Positions 37,368-46,799 are shown, counted from the first letter of the stretch. The stretch: 64,000 nucleotides of DNA from CAZSSM01 sp964609385 (GCA_964609385.1 CAZSSM010000009.1:61288-125287); one strand, 5' to 3'. A program made the numbers and translations. The notes: a model not told the origin generated them from the letters alone.

Positions 37368-39959
37368 GTGACGACCATGTCATCCCAAGTCACACCCGCG
37401 TTCAGGAACGAGGCTCGACCACGATGGGCCCGACTCGGTACGGCCTCGATCCTCGGAGGCCTGATCCTTTGCCTTGCTTCGGGCTGCTCACGCGAGTTCT
37501 TCCGCGAGTGGGCCAACGCGGATGTGACCGAGGCGGTTTTCGAGCGGAGCCGTGATCCGCGCTATCGGCTGGATCTCTTCTCGATCGAGCCGCCGGCCCA
37601 GTCGCGATTTGCCGACCCCCACGATCCGGATTTCCCACCGGCCCCGCCCGACGACCTGGCCGCTCGGGCCCTCTCGACCCACGCCCAAGATCCCCGCGAA
37701 CGCGTCCTCGTCCCCACCGAAGGGACCGGCTACATCGACTATCTCGAGCGGATCAAGGCCGAACGCGAGGCCGAAGAGGCCCGCGCTGAGCGGGAGTCCG
37801 AAGCCGACACCGGTGGGCTCGACGACCCGTACCAACTCGAGGAACCTCTCGAGGGCGGTGATCCGGCCGACATCACCCCGCCTCCGGTTGAGCCCTTGCC
37901 GCTGGATCCAACAATCAATCCCGAACTTCCGGGACGCCCCGAACCGCTCCCGCTGCCCGAGCCACCCGCGGATGATCCCCCCTTCGACCTCGGGGTCCGA
38001 TCCACCGCCTTTCAGGTCCCCGAGCCCGAGGACGACCCCATCGAGCCAGGCTCCCAAGATGATCCGCTCGTTCCGCCTACTCGTGAGGCACTGCGCCAAG
38101 AACTCGATGCCGCCAACATCCAGAACGAGCCAGAGTCGCTCCCGACGCCCGAGGATCAGGAGCGCCAACGCCGGGTGGCTGAGGGCGGCGATTCAGGCAT
38201 CGTCGATATCCTCAACCGGGGCGTCCGTGAGATCTCCGAAGGCGAGGCCGCCGGTCTCCCCTCGGATTTGGACCCCTACGTGATCTCGCCGACCCAGGCC
38301 CTCAACCTCGCCCTGATCAACAGCCGCCCCTACCAGACGCAGATCGAAAGCATCTATCTGACAGCCTTGCCCGTCACCCAACAGCGATTCAACCTCCAAC
38401 CGCAGTTGGCCGCCGGCCTGGGCCAAAGCCAAACTGCTGCCGGCAGCGTCATCGGCACGCCGACCAACTCGTTCCTCTACCGGACCGTCGAGGCGCCCGG
38501 TGGCCAAAGCTCGACGCTCAACCTCGGCCCGGCCATCGGTCTGGGGAAGGTCCTGTCGTTCGGTAGCAGTGTCCTGATCGGATTCGCCAACACCGTCCAA
38601 TTCAACTTCGTGGGGCTCAACCCACAGCAACCCAGCGTCAGCTCGACCATCCCGGTCCAGGTCGTGCTCCCGCTGCTCCGGGGCGGCGGTCGTGCGGTAA
38701 CCCTTGAGGCATTGACCCAGTCCGAGCGTGACCTGCTCTACCAGATCCGGACCTTCGCTCGGTTCCGCAAGCAGTTCTTCGTCTCGGTCTTGACCGGCCA
38801 GGGGATCCCCGGCGCGGGGGCCGACCCGCAGATCGGCTATCTGAGCGTGCTCCAGCAGCTCCAAGTGGTCAAGAACCAGGCCCGGAACGTCCAGTTCCTC
38901 GAGACGCTCCTGCCGATCTACGTGGAATTGGCCGGCAGCCCCGACACGACCATCGGTCAGCTCCAGATCGATCAGGTCAACCAGAACCTCCTGGCGGGTC
39001 AACAGAACCTCCTCCAAGCTGAGAACGTCTTGCAGGACCTCCTCGAGCAGTATCGAATCCAGATTGGTCTACCGCCCGATGTCCCGGTGCTTCTGGACAG
39101 CAGCGTGATCGCTGGCTTCGAGGAGGTCTTCCAGGCCATCGAGCGCTGGGCCGAGGATCCCCAGCGTGATCCAGAGACCCTTGAGGAGATTGTCTCTGGG
39201 CTTCCCCCCCTCCAAGAAATCCGGTTGGGTGAATATAACATTCTTGAATCGGCCAGCGATCCCGAGGTGCTCTACGACATCCTGCTGGTCGGCGAGCGGA
39301 TCGCTCTCGAGAACCGTCTCGACCTTCAGAACGCGCGGGGCCAACTCTACGATTCCTGGCGACAGCTCCGCGTGACCGCAAACGCTCTGAAATCCTTCCT
39401 CAACATCAGCCTCACCAACCAGGTCTTCACGCCTGTCACGACGTCCAACCCCCTGGCCTTCCTCGACCAAGCGAAGCAGTTCTCGATCACCTTCAACACC
39501 GACATTCCCTTGGTCCGGGTCGCCGAACGGAACGCCTTCCAAGCGGCGCGGATAAACTACCAGCAACAGCGTCGCGCCCTCATGCAGGCTGAGGACTTGG
39601 TCAAGTTCAATGTGCGATCCGCAATCCGCGACGTACGGCTCAACGGGCCCATCTACGATCTGAGCCAGGCAGAGTTCATTACGACGCTTAAACAGAAAGA
39701 CAATGCCATCGAAGAGTTGGCGGCTCCTCCAGGCCCCAGCGGTTCGGCTGGTAACGTCGCCACCACCACCCTCAACCTGATCGGCGCCCAGAACTCGGTC
39801 CTTGGCAGCCAAAACGCCTTGGTCAATACCTTCGTCAATTACCAGCAGCAGCGACTCGTGCTGTATCGTGATCTCGGGATCATGCCGTACGACGAGTGGG
39901 AGGCTTACGATGAGTTCTTTGGACAAATCGACGACATCAACAATCCCCCAGACTGGTGA
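37368..39959 (+). CDS. TolC-family outer membrane efflux lipoprotein
   Basis: The protein has 863 residues from the GTG at 37368, seven bases after GGAG; the ATG at 37377 is an alternative. A lipoprotein signal ends in ILCLASGC (Cys40). Residues ~41-300 are a Pro/Glu/Asp-rich linker with segments such as EEPLEGGDPADITPPPVEPL, unlike ordinary TolC. From ~304 (YVISPTQALNLALINSRPYQ) the TolC fold follows: long helices with NARGQLYDSWRQLRVTANAL and a C-terminal ALVNTFVNYQQQRLVLYRDL, plus strand-like segments. It would form the outer-membrane duct of the tripartite exporter encoded by the next three genes. The end overlaps the next gene by 50 bp. Confidence 0.9.
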   Translation: MTTMSSQVTPAFRNEARPRWARLGTASILGGLILCLASGCSREFFREWANADVTEAVFERSRDPRYRLDLFSIEPPAQSRFADPHDPDFPPAPPDDLAARALSTHAQDPRERVLVPTEGTGYIDYLERIKAEREAEEARAERESEADTGGLDDPYQLEEPLEGGDPADITPPPVEPLPLDPTINPELPGRPEPLPLPEPPADDPPFDLGVRSTAFQVPEPEDDPIEPGSQDDPLVPPTREALRQELDAANIQNEPESLPTPEDQERQRRVAEGGDSGIVDILNRGVREISEGEAAGLPSDLDPYVISPTQALNLALINSRPYQTQIESIYLTALPVTQQRFNLQPQLAAGLGQSQTAAGSVIGTPTNSFLYRTVEAPGGQSSTLNLGPAIGLGKVLSFGSSVLIGFANTVQFNFVGLNPQQPSVSSTIPVQVVLPLLRGGGRAVTLEALTQSERDLLYQIRTFARFRKQFFVSVLTGQGIPGAGADPQIGYLSVLQQLQVVKNQARNVQFLETLLPIYVELAGSPDTTIGQLQIDQVNQNLLAGQQNLLQAENVLQDLLEQYRIQIGLPPDVPVLLDSSVIAGFEEVFQAIERWAEDPQRDPETLEEIVSGLPPLQEIRLGEYNILESASDPEVLYDILLVGERIALENRLDLQNARGQLYDSWRQLRVTANALKSFLNISLTNQVFTPVTTSNPLAFLDQAKQFSITFNTDIPLVRVAERNAFQAARINYQQQRRALMQAEDLVKFNVRSAIRDVRLNGPIYDLSQAEFITTLKQKDNAIEELAAPPGPSGSAGNVATTTLNLIGAQNSVLGSQNALVNTFVNYQQQRLVLYRDLGIMPYDEWEAYDEFFGQIDDINNPPDW

Positions 39960-41802
39960 TGAGGCCGGCACGCCATCGGCGCCCTCCCAGACATCGGTGG
40001 CCCCGGCGTTGAATCGGGCCCGACGCAAACCTCGGCGCCTCTTGTTAATGGCGGGCGGATTCCTGCTGGTGATCGTGGCCATCGTCGGTTGGGCGATGGC
40101 TACCGGGAGTCTTTCAGCCGACAGCCTCGCCAAGAATCAGTTCGCCAGTTCTTTGAGCAGCATCTTCCGTGGGAGCAGCAGCGAAGTGCTCCCCTACACC
40201 GTCGAGCCGGGCCGCCTGGTCGTCACGGTCACGGAGCGCGGAAGCCTGGAAAGCTCCAATAACCAAGAGGTCGCCAGTCGGGTCGAGGGTTCAACTACCA
40301 TCATCTCGATCCTGCCGGAAGGCACCCGCGTCAAGGAGGGTCAACTGGTCTGCGAACTGGACAGCTCATCCCTGGAAGACCAGTTAACCAACCAGCAGAT
40401 CACCACCGAGAGTGCCTTCTCCAACTACACTCAGGCTAAGCTCACCCGCGAGGTCGCCGAGCAAGCCATCGAAGAATATGAGCAAGGAGTCTATCTGCAG
40501 GAAAGGCAGCAAATCGAGGGCGACGTGAAGCTGGCTGAGAGCGAGCAGATCCGCGCCAGGGAGCGATACGCCTGGGCTCAGCGGATGTTCGATAAGGGCT
40601 ACCTCTCGCAAGGCCAGTTCACCGCCGATCAACTTGCCTTGGAACGAGCCGACATCGCCTCCCAAGAGGCCAAGAAGCGTCTGGAGGTTCTCCAAGATTA
40701 CACCAAGCCGAAGCGGATCACGGAGCTTAAGGCCGACGTTGAGAAAGCCCTCTCCAACGAGAAGGCTCAGGAATCGATCCTGGAACGCGAGCGGACGAAA
40801 GAGAGAAAGCTCCGCGAGCAGATCGATTCCTGCAAGCTCTATGCCCCCTCCGACGGCCTGCTGGTCTACTACAAGGACACCAACCGCTGGAGCGGGAGCA
40901 ACGAGAACCCGATCCAGGAGGGCACGGCCGTTCGCGAGCGGCAGAAGATCTTCAGCTTGCCCGACATCGATCGGATGCAGGTCAACGTCAAGGTCCACGA
41001 GTCGATGGTCGAGAAGGTTCGGCCCGGCCAGAAGGCCGAGATCCGCGTCGACTCCGCCGCCGAAGACATCCTGACCGGTACGGTCAAGGCCGTCGCTCCC
41101 CTGCCCGACCAGACCGGCAGCTTCTCCTCCGACATCAAGGTCTACACAACCATCGTCTCGATCGATAAGGGAATTCCCGGTCTCCGGCCCGGTCTCTCGG
41201 CCGAGGTGACCATCCTGATCGACGAGAAAGAGGATGTGCTGAGCGTCCCGGTCATGGCCGTCATCCAATATGCCGACGGCACCAACCACGTTCGGATTCG
41301 TGGGAACAACGGGGACTGGGTCGACCGCGAGATCATGACTGGCCTAAACAACGACAAGTTTGTCGAGATCGTCCAGGGCCTCGAGCCCGGCGAAACCGTG
41401 GCGATGAGCCCACGCAGCGTCATGACCGACGAGGAGAAGAACAAGGCCTTCATGGCGGGATCTGGTGCTGAGGCCCAGCAAGACGGTCCCTTCAAGGGTG
41501 TCGATGGGCCGGCTGCTGGCTCGGGGGCTCCCGCTCAAGGGAAGGCCGGTGCGGGCGGTCGCGGCGGCGCCGGGGGTGGTCCAGGCACGGGTGGACCGGG
41601 TGGTGGCCCAGGCGGCGGTGGTCAAGGTGGTGGCGGTGGCCGCTCCTTCGACATGTCGAAGATGAGCGCCGAGCAAAAGGCGCAGATCGAGAAGTTCCGC
41701 AACGCCAGCCCTGAGGAACGTAAGAAGATGGCCGAGCAGTTCCGCAAGATGCGGGGTGGCCAGGGTGGCGGTCAACCCGGCGCCGGGGGTGCGGGCCAGT
41801 GA
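39910..41802 (+). CDS. Periplasmic adaptor (HlyD/MacA-like) of tripartite exporter
   Basis: The protein has 630 residues from the ATG at 39910, seven bases after GGAGG, inside the end of the TolC gene. A single membrane helix (~43-64) is followed by a MacA-type beta-barrel/lipoyl/alpha-hairpin arrangement: VVTVTERGSLESSNNQEVAS and GTRVKEGQLVCELDSSSLED, a long coiled-coil hairpin (~170-290), then LYAPSDGLLVYYKD and VKVHESMVEKVRPGQKAEIR. Residues ~540-585 are a Gly-rich run, followed by a charged helix (MSAEQKAQIEKF; SPEERKKMAEQFRKM) and a second Gly-rich end. That tail is not part of ordinary adaptors. The stop overlaps the start of the ATPase gene. Confidence 0.92.
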   Translation: MSSLDKSTTSTIPQTGDEAGTPSAPSQTSVAPALNRARRKPRRLLLMAGGFLLVIVAIVGWAMATGSLSADSLAKNQFASSLSSIFRGSSSEVLPYTVEPGRLVVTVTERGSLESSNNQEVASRVEGSTTIISILPEGTRVKEGQLVCELDSSSLEDQLTNQQITTESAFSNYTQAKLTREVAEQAIEEYEQGVYLQERQQIEGDVKLAESEQIRARERYAWAQRMFDKGYLSQGQFTADQLALERADIASQEAKKRLEVLQDYTKPKRITELKADVEKALSNEKAQESILERERTKERKLREQIDSCKLYAPSDGLLVYYKDTNRWSGSNENPIQEGTAVRERQKIFSLPDIDRMQVNVKVHESMVEKVRPGQKAEIRVDSAAEDILTGTVKAVAPLPDQTGSFSSDIKVYTTIVSIDKGIPGLRPGLSAEVTILIDEKEDVLSVPVMAVIQYADGTNHVRIRGNNGDWVDREIMTGLNNDKFVEIVQGLEPGETVAMSPRSVMTDEEKNKAFMAGSGAEAQQDGPFKGVDGPAAGSGAPAQGKAGAGGRGGAGGGPGTGGPGGGPGGGGQGGGGGRSFDMSKMSAEQKAQIEKFRNASPEERKKMAEQFRKMRGGQGGGQPGAGGAGQ

Positions 41803-42572
41803 GCGCCATCCTCGACCATCAGCTCCAGTCGACGGTCCGTGACGACGGGAACACGCCCGTCGTCCGGCTCAACGACGTCCGCAAGCAATATGTGATGGGC
41901 CACGAGGGCGATCAGATCATCGTCCATGCCCTGCGCGGGGTCTCCGTCGAGTTCTACCCTGGCGAGTACGTCGCGATCATGGGTCAGTCCGGCTCAGGCA
42001 AGAGCACGATGCTCAACCTGCTCGGGTGCCTGGACCGGCCGACCGACGGCCAGTACTTTCTCGCCGGGCAGGACGTCGCTCAGCTCTCCGACGACGATCT
42101 CTCGGAAGTTCGGAGCCGCTACCTCGGATTCATCTTCCAGAGCTACAACCTGGTCCAGCAGTACACGGTTGTTGAGAACATCCAGATCCCGCTGACCTAC
42201 CAGGGCAACGGCGAGATCTCGGATGCCGACCAGGAGCGGACCATGGAACTGGCGCGGATGGTCGGGCTGGGCGAGCGGCTCGATCACCGACCCACCCAGC
42301 TCTCCGGAGGTCAGCAGCAGCGTGTGGCCATCGCACGCTCGTTGATCAACGATCCCTACCTGATCCTGGCCGACGAGGCGACCGGTAACCTCGACACCGC
42401 GACCAGCGAAGAGATCATGGATATGCTCGGACGGCTCAACGACGCGGGGAAGACCATCATCATGGTCACCCACGAAGAAGATATCGCCGAGCACGCCAAG
42501 CGGATCATCCGCATGAAGGACGGCCAGATCATCAGCGATCAGCCGAGCCCACGGATGCTCGCCGCCCAGTGA
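41799..42572 (+). CDS. ABC exporter ATPase (MacB/LolD-like)
   Basis: The protein has 257 residues. The GTG start overlaps the adaptor stop (GTGA). All nucleotide-binding motifs are present: Walker A GQSGSGKST, Q-loop FQSYNLV, signature LSGGQQQR, Walker B LILADEATGNLD and the H-loop IMVTHEED. The sequence is of the MacB/LolD type, which drives mechanotransmission through a FtsX-like permease without moving substrate through the ATPase. Cargo is unknown. Confidence 0.95.
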   Translation: MSAILDHQLQSTVRDDGNTPVVRLNDVRKQYVMGHEGDQIIVHALRGVSVEFYPGEYVAIMGQSGSGKSTMLNLLGCLDRPTDGQYFLAGQDVAQLSDDDLSEVRSRYLGFIFQSYNLVQQYTVVENIQIPLTYQGNGEISDADQERTMELARMVGLGERLDHRPTQLSGGQQQRVAIARSLINDPYLILADEATGNLDTATSEEIMDMLGRLNDAGKTIIMVTHEEDIAEHAKRIIRMKDGQIISDQPSPRMLAAQ

Positions 42573-42691
42573 CCATGAGCCGCCGACAGCCCTGAGTCGT
42601 TGGCGGCCCGACCTCGCACAGCCATCCCCCCTCCGGTCGATCCGACGACTGATCCGCGACTGTTCACTCTGGAGCGAGAAGAGATCCGATT

Positions 42692-43969
42692 ATGGGACGG
42701 TTCTGGCGCAGTCTGAAACTCGGCTTCAAGAGTCTGATGCTCCACAAGTTGCGGAGCGGCTTGACCGTGCTCGGCGTCGTCTTCGGCGTCATGTCGGTCA
42801 TCTCTATGCTCGCCATCGGCGAAGGGACCAGCCGCGACGCTCAGCGCCGTTACGAGTTGCTCGGCGCCACCAACCTGATCTACCGCTCGGTCAAGCCGAC
42901 CGACGAGCAGCAGGCCAGCGGCGGACGACCGGCACGAATCCTCAACTACGGCCTGAAGTACCGCGACTACGATCGCATCCTCGAGACTGTGCCGACGCTC
43001 AGGAAGGTCCTGCCGATCCGAGAGATCCGCAAAGAGATCCGCCACCTCGGCAATTCGCTCGACGGCCGCGTCGTCGGCACAACCCACGACTACGACGAGT
43101 TCAACCACCTCGACCTGGAACAAGGCCGGTTCCTCTCCGAAGCCGACAACGCCAACTACAAGAACTACGCCGTCCTGGCCGCCGAGACCGCTGCGACCCT
43201 TTTCCCAATTGAGAATCCGATCGGCAAGTCCATCAAGATCGGCTTCGATTACTACGTCGTCATCGGTGTTATGAGGTCGCGTGCCAGCTCGGCGGGTATC
43301 GGCGGCAGCTTGGCCGCTCAGGATTACAACAAAGATGTTTACATCCCTCTGAACACTTGCCGACTCCGGTTCGGCGAGCGAATCGTCAACTTCCGCTCGG
43401 GCGCCTTCGATGCCGAAGAAACGCAACTGACCCAGATTACGGTCCAAGTCGGCGACACCGACGAGGTTCGGCCAACCGCCCTGGTGCTTCAAGACGCTGT
43501 CGAGCCGTTCCACGATAAGGACGACGTTGAGCTGACGGTCCCCTACGACTTGCTGGAGGAGAAGAAGCGGACAGCGCGTCAGTTCACGATCATCCTGGGG
43601 TCGATCGCCGGCATCTCGCTGTTGGTCGGTGGCATCGGGATCATGAATATCATGCTCGCCACCGTGACCGAGCGGACCCGCGAGATCGGGATCCGACGCG
43701 CCTTGGGTGCCAAGCAACGCGATATCATCCAGCAGTTCCTCATCGAGACCGTCGCCCTATCTAGCATCGGCGGCCTCTTGGGCGTTTTCCTCGGCGTCGC
43801 CTTCCCCTTCGTGGTCGTCTACTTCATCCCCGAGACCAAAGTCTTTGTGACGGCCGCCTCGATCATCTTGGCCTTCGGCATCTCGGTGCTGGTCGGGATC
43901 TTGGCGGGGCTCTACCCGGCCTACCGCGCCGCCCGGATGGACCCGATCGAAGCGCTCCGACACGAGTGA
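42692..43969 (+). CDS. ABC exporter permease (MacB/FtsX-like)
   Basis: The protein has 425 residues from an ATG behind GAGAAGAG. The N-terminal helix (HKLRSGLTVLGVVFGVMSVI) is followed by a large MacB-type periplasmic domain (~residues 45-290) and three C-terminal helices with the FtsX signature: GGIGIMNIMLATVTERTREI, GIRRALGAKQRDIIQQFL and FGISVLVGILAGLYPAYRA, ending in RMDPIEALRHE. It completes the operon TolC-adaptor-ATPase-permease, which resembles MacAB-TolC systems exporting antibiotics, peptides or lipoproteins. Confidence 0.95.
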   Translation: MGRFWRSLKLGFKSLMLHKLRSGLTVLGVVFGVMSVISMLAIGEGTSRDAQRRYELLGATNLIYRSVKPTDEQQASGGRPARILNYGLKYRDYDRILETVPTLRKVLPIREIRKEIRHLGNSLDGRVVGTTHDYDEFNHLDLEQGRFLSEADNANYKNYAVLAAETAATLFPIENPIGKSIKIGFDYYVVIGVMRSRASSAGIGGSLAAQDYNKDVYIPLNTCRLRFGERIVNFRSGAFDAEETQLTQITVQVGDTDEVRPTALVLQDAVEPFHDKDDVELTVPYDLLEEKKRTARQFTIILGSIAGISLLVGGIGIMNIMLATVTERTREIGIRRALGAKQRDIIQQFLIETVALSSIGGLLGVFLGVAFPFVVVYFIPETKVFVTAASIILAFGISVLVGILAGLYPAYRAARMDPIEALRHE

Positions 43970-44695
43970 TCGGAGGGCCGATCGGATCTTCCCGATCCCT
44001 CGGCCTTCCCTCTACGATGGAGAAACACTTGTTGCTATCGACTGGAAAGGCACGCCTGAGTGGATACGGCACAAGTCAGACCACTCAGGCAATCGTTATT
44101 TAATACACCCGAGTATCTCTTAATGTTGTTCGTACTCCTGTGTAAACGATTGCGATTGGCTCTAATTCAGCGATGACGCTGACCATTGGCCTTGACTGGA
44201 GATCCGACCGATCGATGGGGACCGCAAGGGCGGCGAATCGAACCGCACCGAAGTGGTGGCTCGATGCCCGACAAGTCGATTGTGTGAAAGACCGTTCGTC
44301 GCTCAACCAACCTCCGAGGTCGCATCCCTTCGACTTTCCGCCCCCAACTTTCCGGCCGTTTTTACTCGTCGATGACGGGTCGTCGCCGGTATAACCCGAA
44401 CCGAAATTCCGTCTCGGCGCATGCGAGTTCGTTGCGACCGATCGCATGAGAATCGGCCGACATCTCGATCCGTGTGATTCCAGATTGCCAAAGAGCCCCC
44501 GCTCCTCGCGGTCGCGCGGACCTGGTTGCGGCCAGGATCCGCTCCGGCACCCCGTATCGCGCGGGGACGATCGATGTGGGCATCGCGTGGCTTCGGGAGA
44601 TCGCATCGACTCGGCCCCACGGATGGTGGGCCGAAGGCGATACCCGGTCCGCTGCGCACTGGATCGCCCGGCGATACTCCGGGGCGCAGGGCCGA
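43970..44695. other. Intergenic region, 726 bp
   Basis: Apart from the stem-loop at 44054-44090, I see nothing convincing. Open frames on both strands here are Arg/Ser/Pro-rich shadows without ribosome binding sites. An AT-rich patch covers ~44095-44170. Confidence 0.5.
44054..44090 (+). terminator. Probable terminator of the exporter operon
   Basis: A perfect 10-bp inverted repeat (44054-44063 and 44081-44090, loop 17 nt) lies 85 bp after the permease stop and is followed by AATCGTTATTT. The loop is long and the U-tract poor, so confidence is moderate. Confidence 0.5.
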
Positions 44696-45550
44696 TCACT
44701 CCCGCTGAGGCCGCAGGCGACCCGATAAAGCAACTGAACCGGCCGTTCGGCCCGGAGAGAACAATCCGACGGGTCGAGCCCCCCATCCGCACGGGTTCCA
44801 GGTGACCGGACCGGACACAAGGAGGTCCCTCGTCGTCCCTCCGCGCAGGGCGATCACGCCGGCCCGCCAGCGGTAGGCCAACTCCAGCGCCAGACCGATC
44901 AATATGATCAGGGCGAAGCTCGCCAACCCAACAGGAACAACCACCAGGACCAACACGAAGGCCACGAACAAGACGGTCAGGGCAACCAAAAGAACCCCGA
45001 GAGCCTCAACGACCTCCCCGAGTGTCGGATCACGACGTCGCTCCACACCTTCGATGTTGGCTTGAGACGTCGGTGTCTCCTCGAAGGTCGTCTCCTCAGG
45101 TCCGGTCGGTCGAGGGGGCTTGGGAGGACGAACCGGCGGCGAGGCCGAATGGGTCTCATAGACCCAGGGCGGTCGTGCCCCGATGACGATCTCGATCGGA
45201 GCTTCTTCGACGACCACCCAGGACAGGGGAGGAGCCTTTACGGATCGTTCGTTTTCGGCACGCTTCAGCTCGACTTGATGTCGCGATGGCGACTCAGGTC
45301 CCGGTTCGACCGGTCTTGTGCGGCGGGCCTCAACGGCCTGATCAGCGTATTCCAGCGCCTTGACGAACGCCTCGAAGAAGCGGCTATGCGGATCCTCTTC
45401 CTCGCACTCCTGGTAGGCCGCTTCACCGAGAGCCAGCCAGCGCTTGAGGGTCGGAGCGTCGACACCGGCAGCGATACAGGCCAGATCCATCGCTTGGCCG
45501 TTGTGGAGGGCTCGGCAAATGCGACTGGTAATCGCCCGATTGGGAACCAC
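44696..45550 (-). CDS. HTH (terminase small-subunit-like) and transmembrane protein
   Basis: The protein has 284 residues from a GTG at 45550. Residues ~1-75 resemble the helix-turn-helix/homeodomain-like N-terminus of phage terminase small subunits: SRICRALHNGQAMDLACIAA, GVDAPTLKRWLALGEAA and RFFEAFVKALEYADQA. A Pro/Glu-rich linker (~78-175) leads to two hydrophobic helices (~181-227: EALGVLLVALTVLFVAFVLV and VPVGLASFALIILIGLALEL). The last ~55 residues are Arg/Gly-rich with little character. No other phage gene is near. A membrane-tethered DNA-binding protein is conceivable; I do not recognise the family as a whole. Confidence 0.6.
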   Translation of the reverse strand: MVPNRAITSRICRALHNGQAMDLACIAAGVDAPTLKRWLALGEAAYQECEEEDPHSRFFEAFVKALEYADQAVEARRTRPVEPGPESPSRHQVELKRAENERSVKAPPLSWVVVEEAPIEIVIGARPPWVYETHSASPPVRPPKPPRPTGPEETTFEETPTSQANIEGVERRRDPTLGEVVEALGVLLVALTVLFVAFVLVLVVVPVGLASFALIILIGLALELAYRWRAGVIALRGGTTRDLLVSGPVTWNPCGWGARPVGLFSPGRTAGSVALSGRLRPQRE

Positions 45551-45875
45551 GATGCACGCCCCGGATGACCCGAACGACCGATGCGACCCAAAGGCTCACC
45601 TCGCCAAAGCACGGCGACTGGAGAGACCCACCTCAATAGGATCAGACGATCGAGGCGGGTTGTTCATGGGTTTTTCTTAAGGCGTCAGACGAGCCGAGTC
45701 ATCGCGCCTTTTCTTCGAAAGGATCGGTGCGATCGGTTGCGGGGCGTCCGCGGGTCCATCGACAGGCAGCAAGCGAAGTCTCGAGTCCGCCACCGAGCCG
45801 ATCGACTCTTCGGATGCTCGCCTATCAAGAGATCTTCAAATTTTTTCAAAACATGAATATAACAAACATTCAAAG
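45551..45875. other. Intergenic region, 325 bp
   Basis: This lies between the start of the HTH/membrane gene and the end of parA, both on the minus strand. AT-rich at ~45836-45880. No gene, terminator or parS-like repeat was recognised. Confidence 0.45.
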
Positions 45876-46799
45876 TCAGGAAACCGATGCCGTGATCGGC
45901 CTTGCTTGACCGTTGGTCGCCGCCTCCGTGCTCGATGGGTCCCAGTGGGCCCGTTGGACAATCTCCTCGCAGAGTCGTTCGTAGATCTTGGCGAAAGCCG
46001 TCGAGTACTTTGCCTTGAAGTTCTTGGGTAGCAGACTGTCTTCTGAGGCCTGAGCGATCGCCGCCGCATTCGGGATGATCGTCTCAAAGGGCTTGGGCAA
46101 TTTGTCCAGGGTTTCGTCTCCCTCCATGGCACGCGCGACGAACTTCCGGTGGATCGCGTTCTGCTCGCGGTACAGAGACCAAAGCGTGCCGAGCCCAGCG
46201 ATCTTGAACCGCTTACTCCGAAGTCGGTTGAGCAGCCACAGGGAGCCTCGGACCGAGAGTCGGTCGGGGACCGTCGGGACGACGAACGCGTCGGCGACAC
46301 TGAGGAAGACTTTGACCTGAAGGGCCATGCTCGGGGGGCAGTCGATGATCACGAAGTCGAAGTGGGAGCGGAGCCATCGCCGTAACATATCGCGGCGGCG
46401 ATTGTAGATCTGAAGGAACTCCTCGGTCGACCGATACCCGAGCTTCGCCTTGGCCATGTTCGTCTGGAAATCGTCGATCCGGATCGAGCACGGAAGGATC
46501 GCCAGCTTCGGAAGACCGCCGGCAATGTTCGAGGCCTTCGGGATAATATATTGCTGAAACTGATCCGAGGTGAATCGCTCAGCGATCATATCTTTGAGTA
46601 AGTCGTGGAGCGTCAACTTCTGGTTGTCATAGCTCACGAACCGTTTCTCGCCGAGCAGGAGCTCGCTGGCGGTGCACTGGTGATCGGCATCGATCAAAAG
46701 GGTCCGGTAACCATGAACGGCGAGGCACTCGGCGACGGCCACAGCATTGGTCGTCTTCGCAACGCCGCCCTTAAGATTGATGAACGCAAGGATTGACAT
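45876..46799 (-). CDS. ParA/MinD-family ATPase (orphan)
   Basis: The protein has 307 residues from the ATG at 46799 (a GTG five codons earlier is possible). The deviant Walker A motif is NLKGGVAKTTNAVAVAE, followed by LIDADHQCTASELLLG (Walker A'), the switch DFVIIDCPPSMALQVKVFLS (Walker B) and VVPTVPDRLSVRG. These define ParA-type dimerising ATPases. The C-terminus KAKYSTAFAKIYERLCEEIV is helical. No parB gene or parS site is visible in the neighbourhood, so the cargo (chromosome, plasmid or protein cluster) is unknown. An adjacent HTH/membrane gene on the same strand is downstream. Confidence 0.88.
   Translation of the reverse strand: MSILAFINLKGGVAKTTNAVAVAECLAVHGYRTLLIDADHQCTASELLLGEKRFVSYDNQKLTLHDLLKDMIAERFTSDQFQQYIIPKASNIAGGLPKLAILPCSIRIDDFQTNMAKAKLGYRSTEEFLQIYNRRRDMLRRWLRSHFDFVIIDCPPSMALQVKVFLSVADAFVVPTVPDRLSVRGSLWLLNRLRSKRFKIAGLGTLWSLYREQNAIHRKFVARAMEGDETLDKLPKPFETIIPNAAAIAQASEDSLLPKNFKAKYSTAFAKIYERLCEEIVQRAHWDPSSTEAATNGQARPITASVS

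Noticed and set aside
44100..44805. Open frames on both strands after the exporter operon
   Set aside because: All are Arg/Ser/Pro-rich with no ribosome binding site or family motif; typical of GC-rich non-coding DNA.
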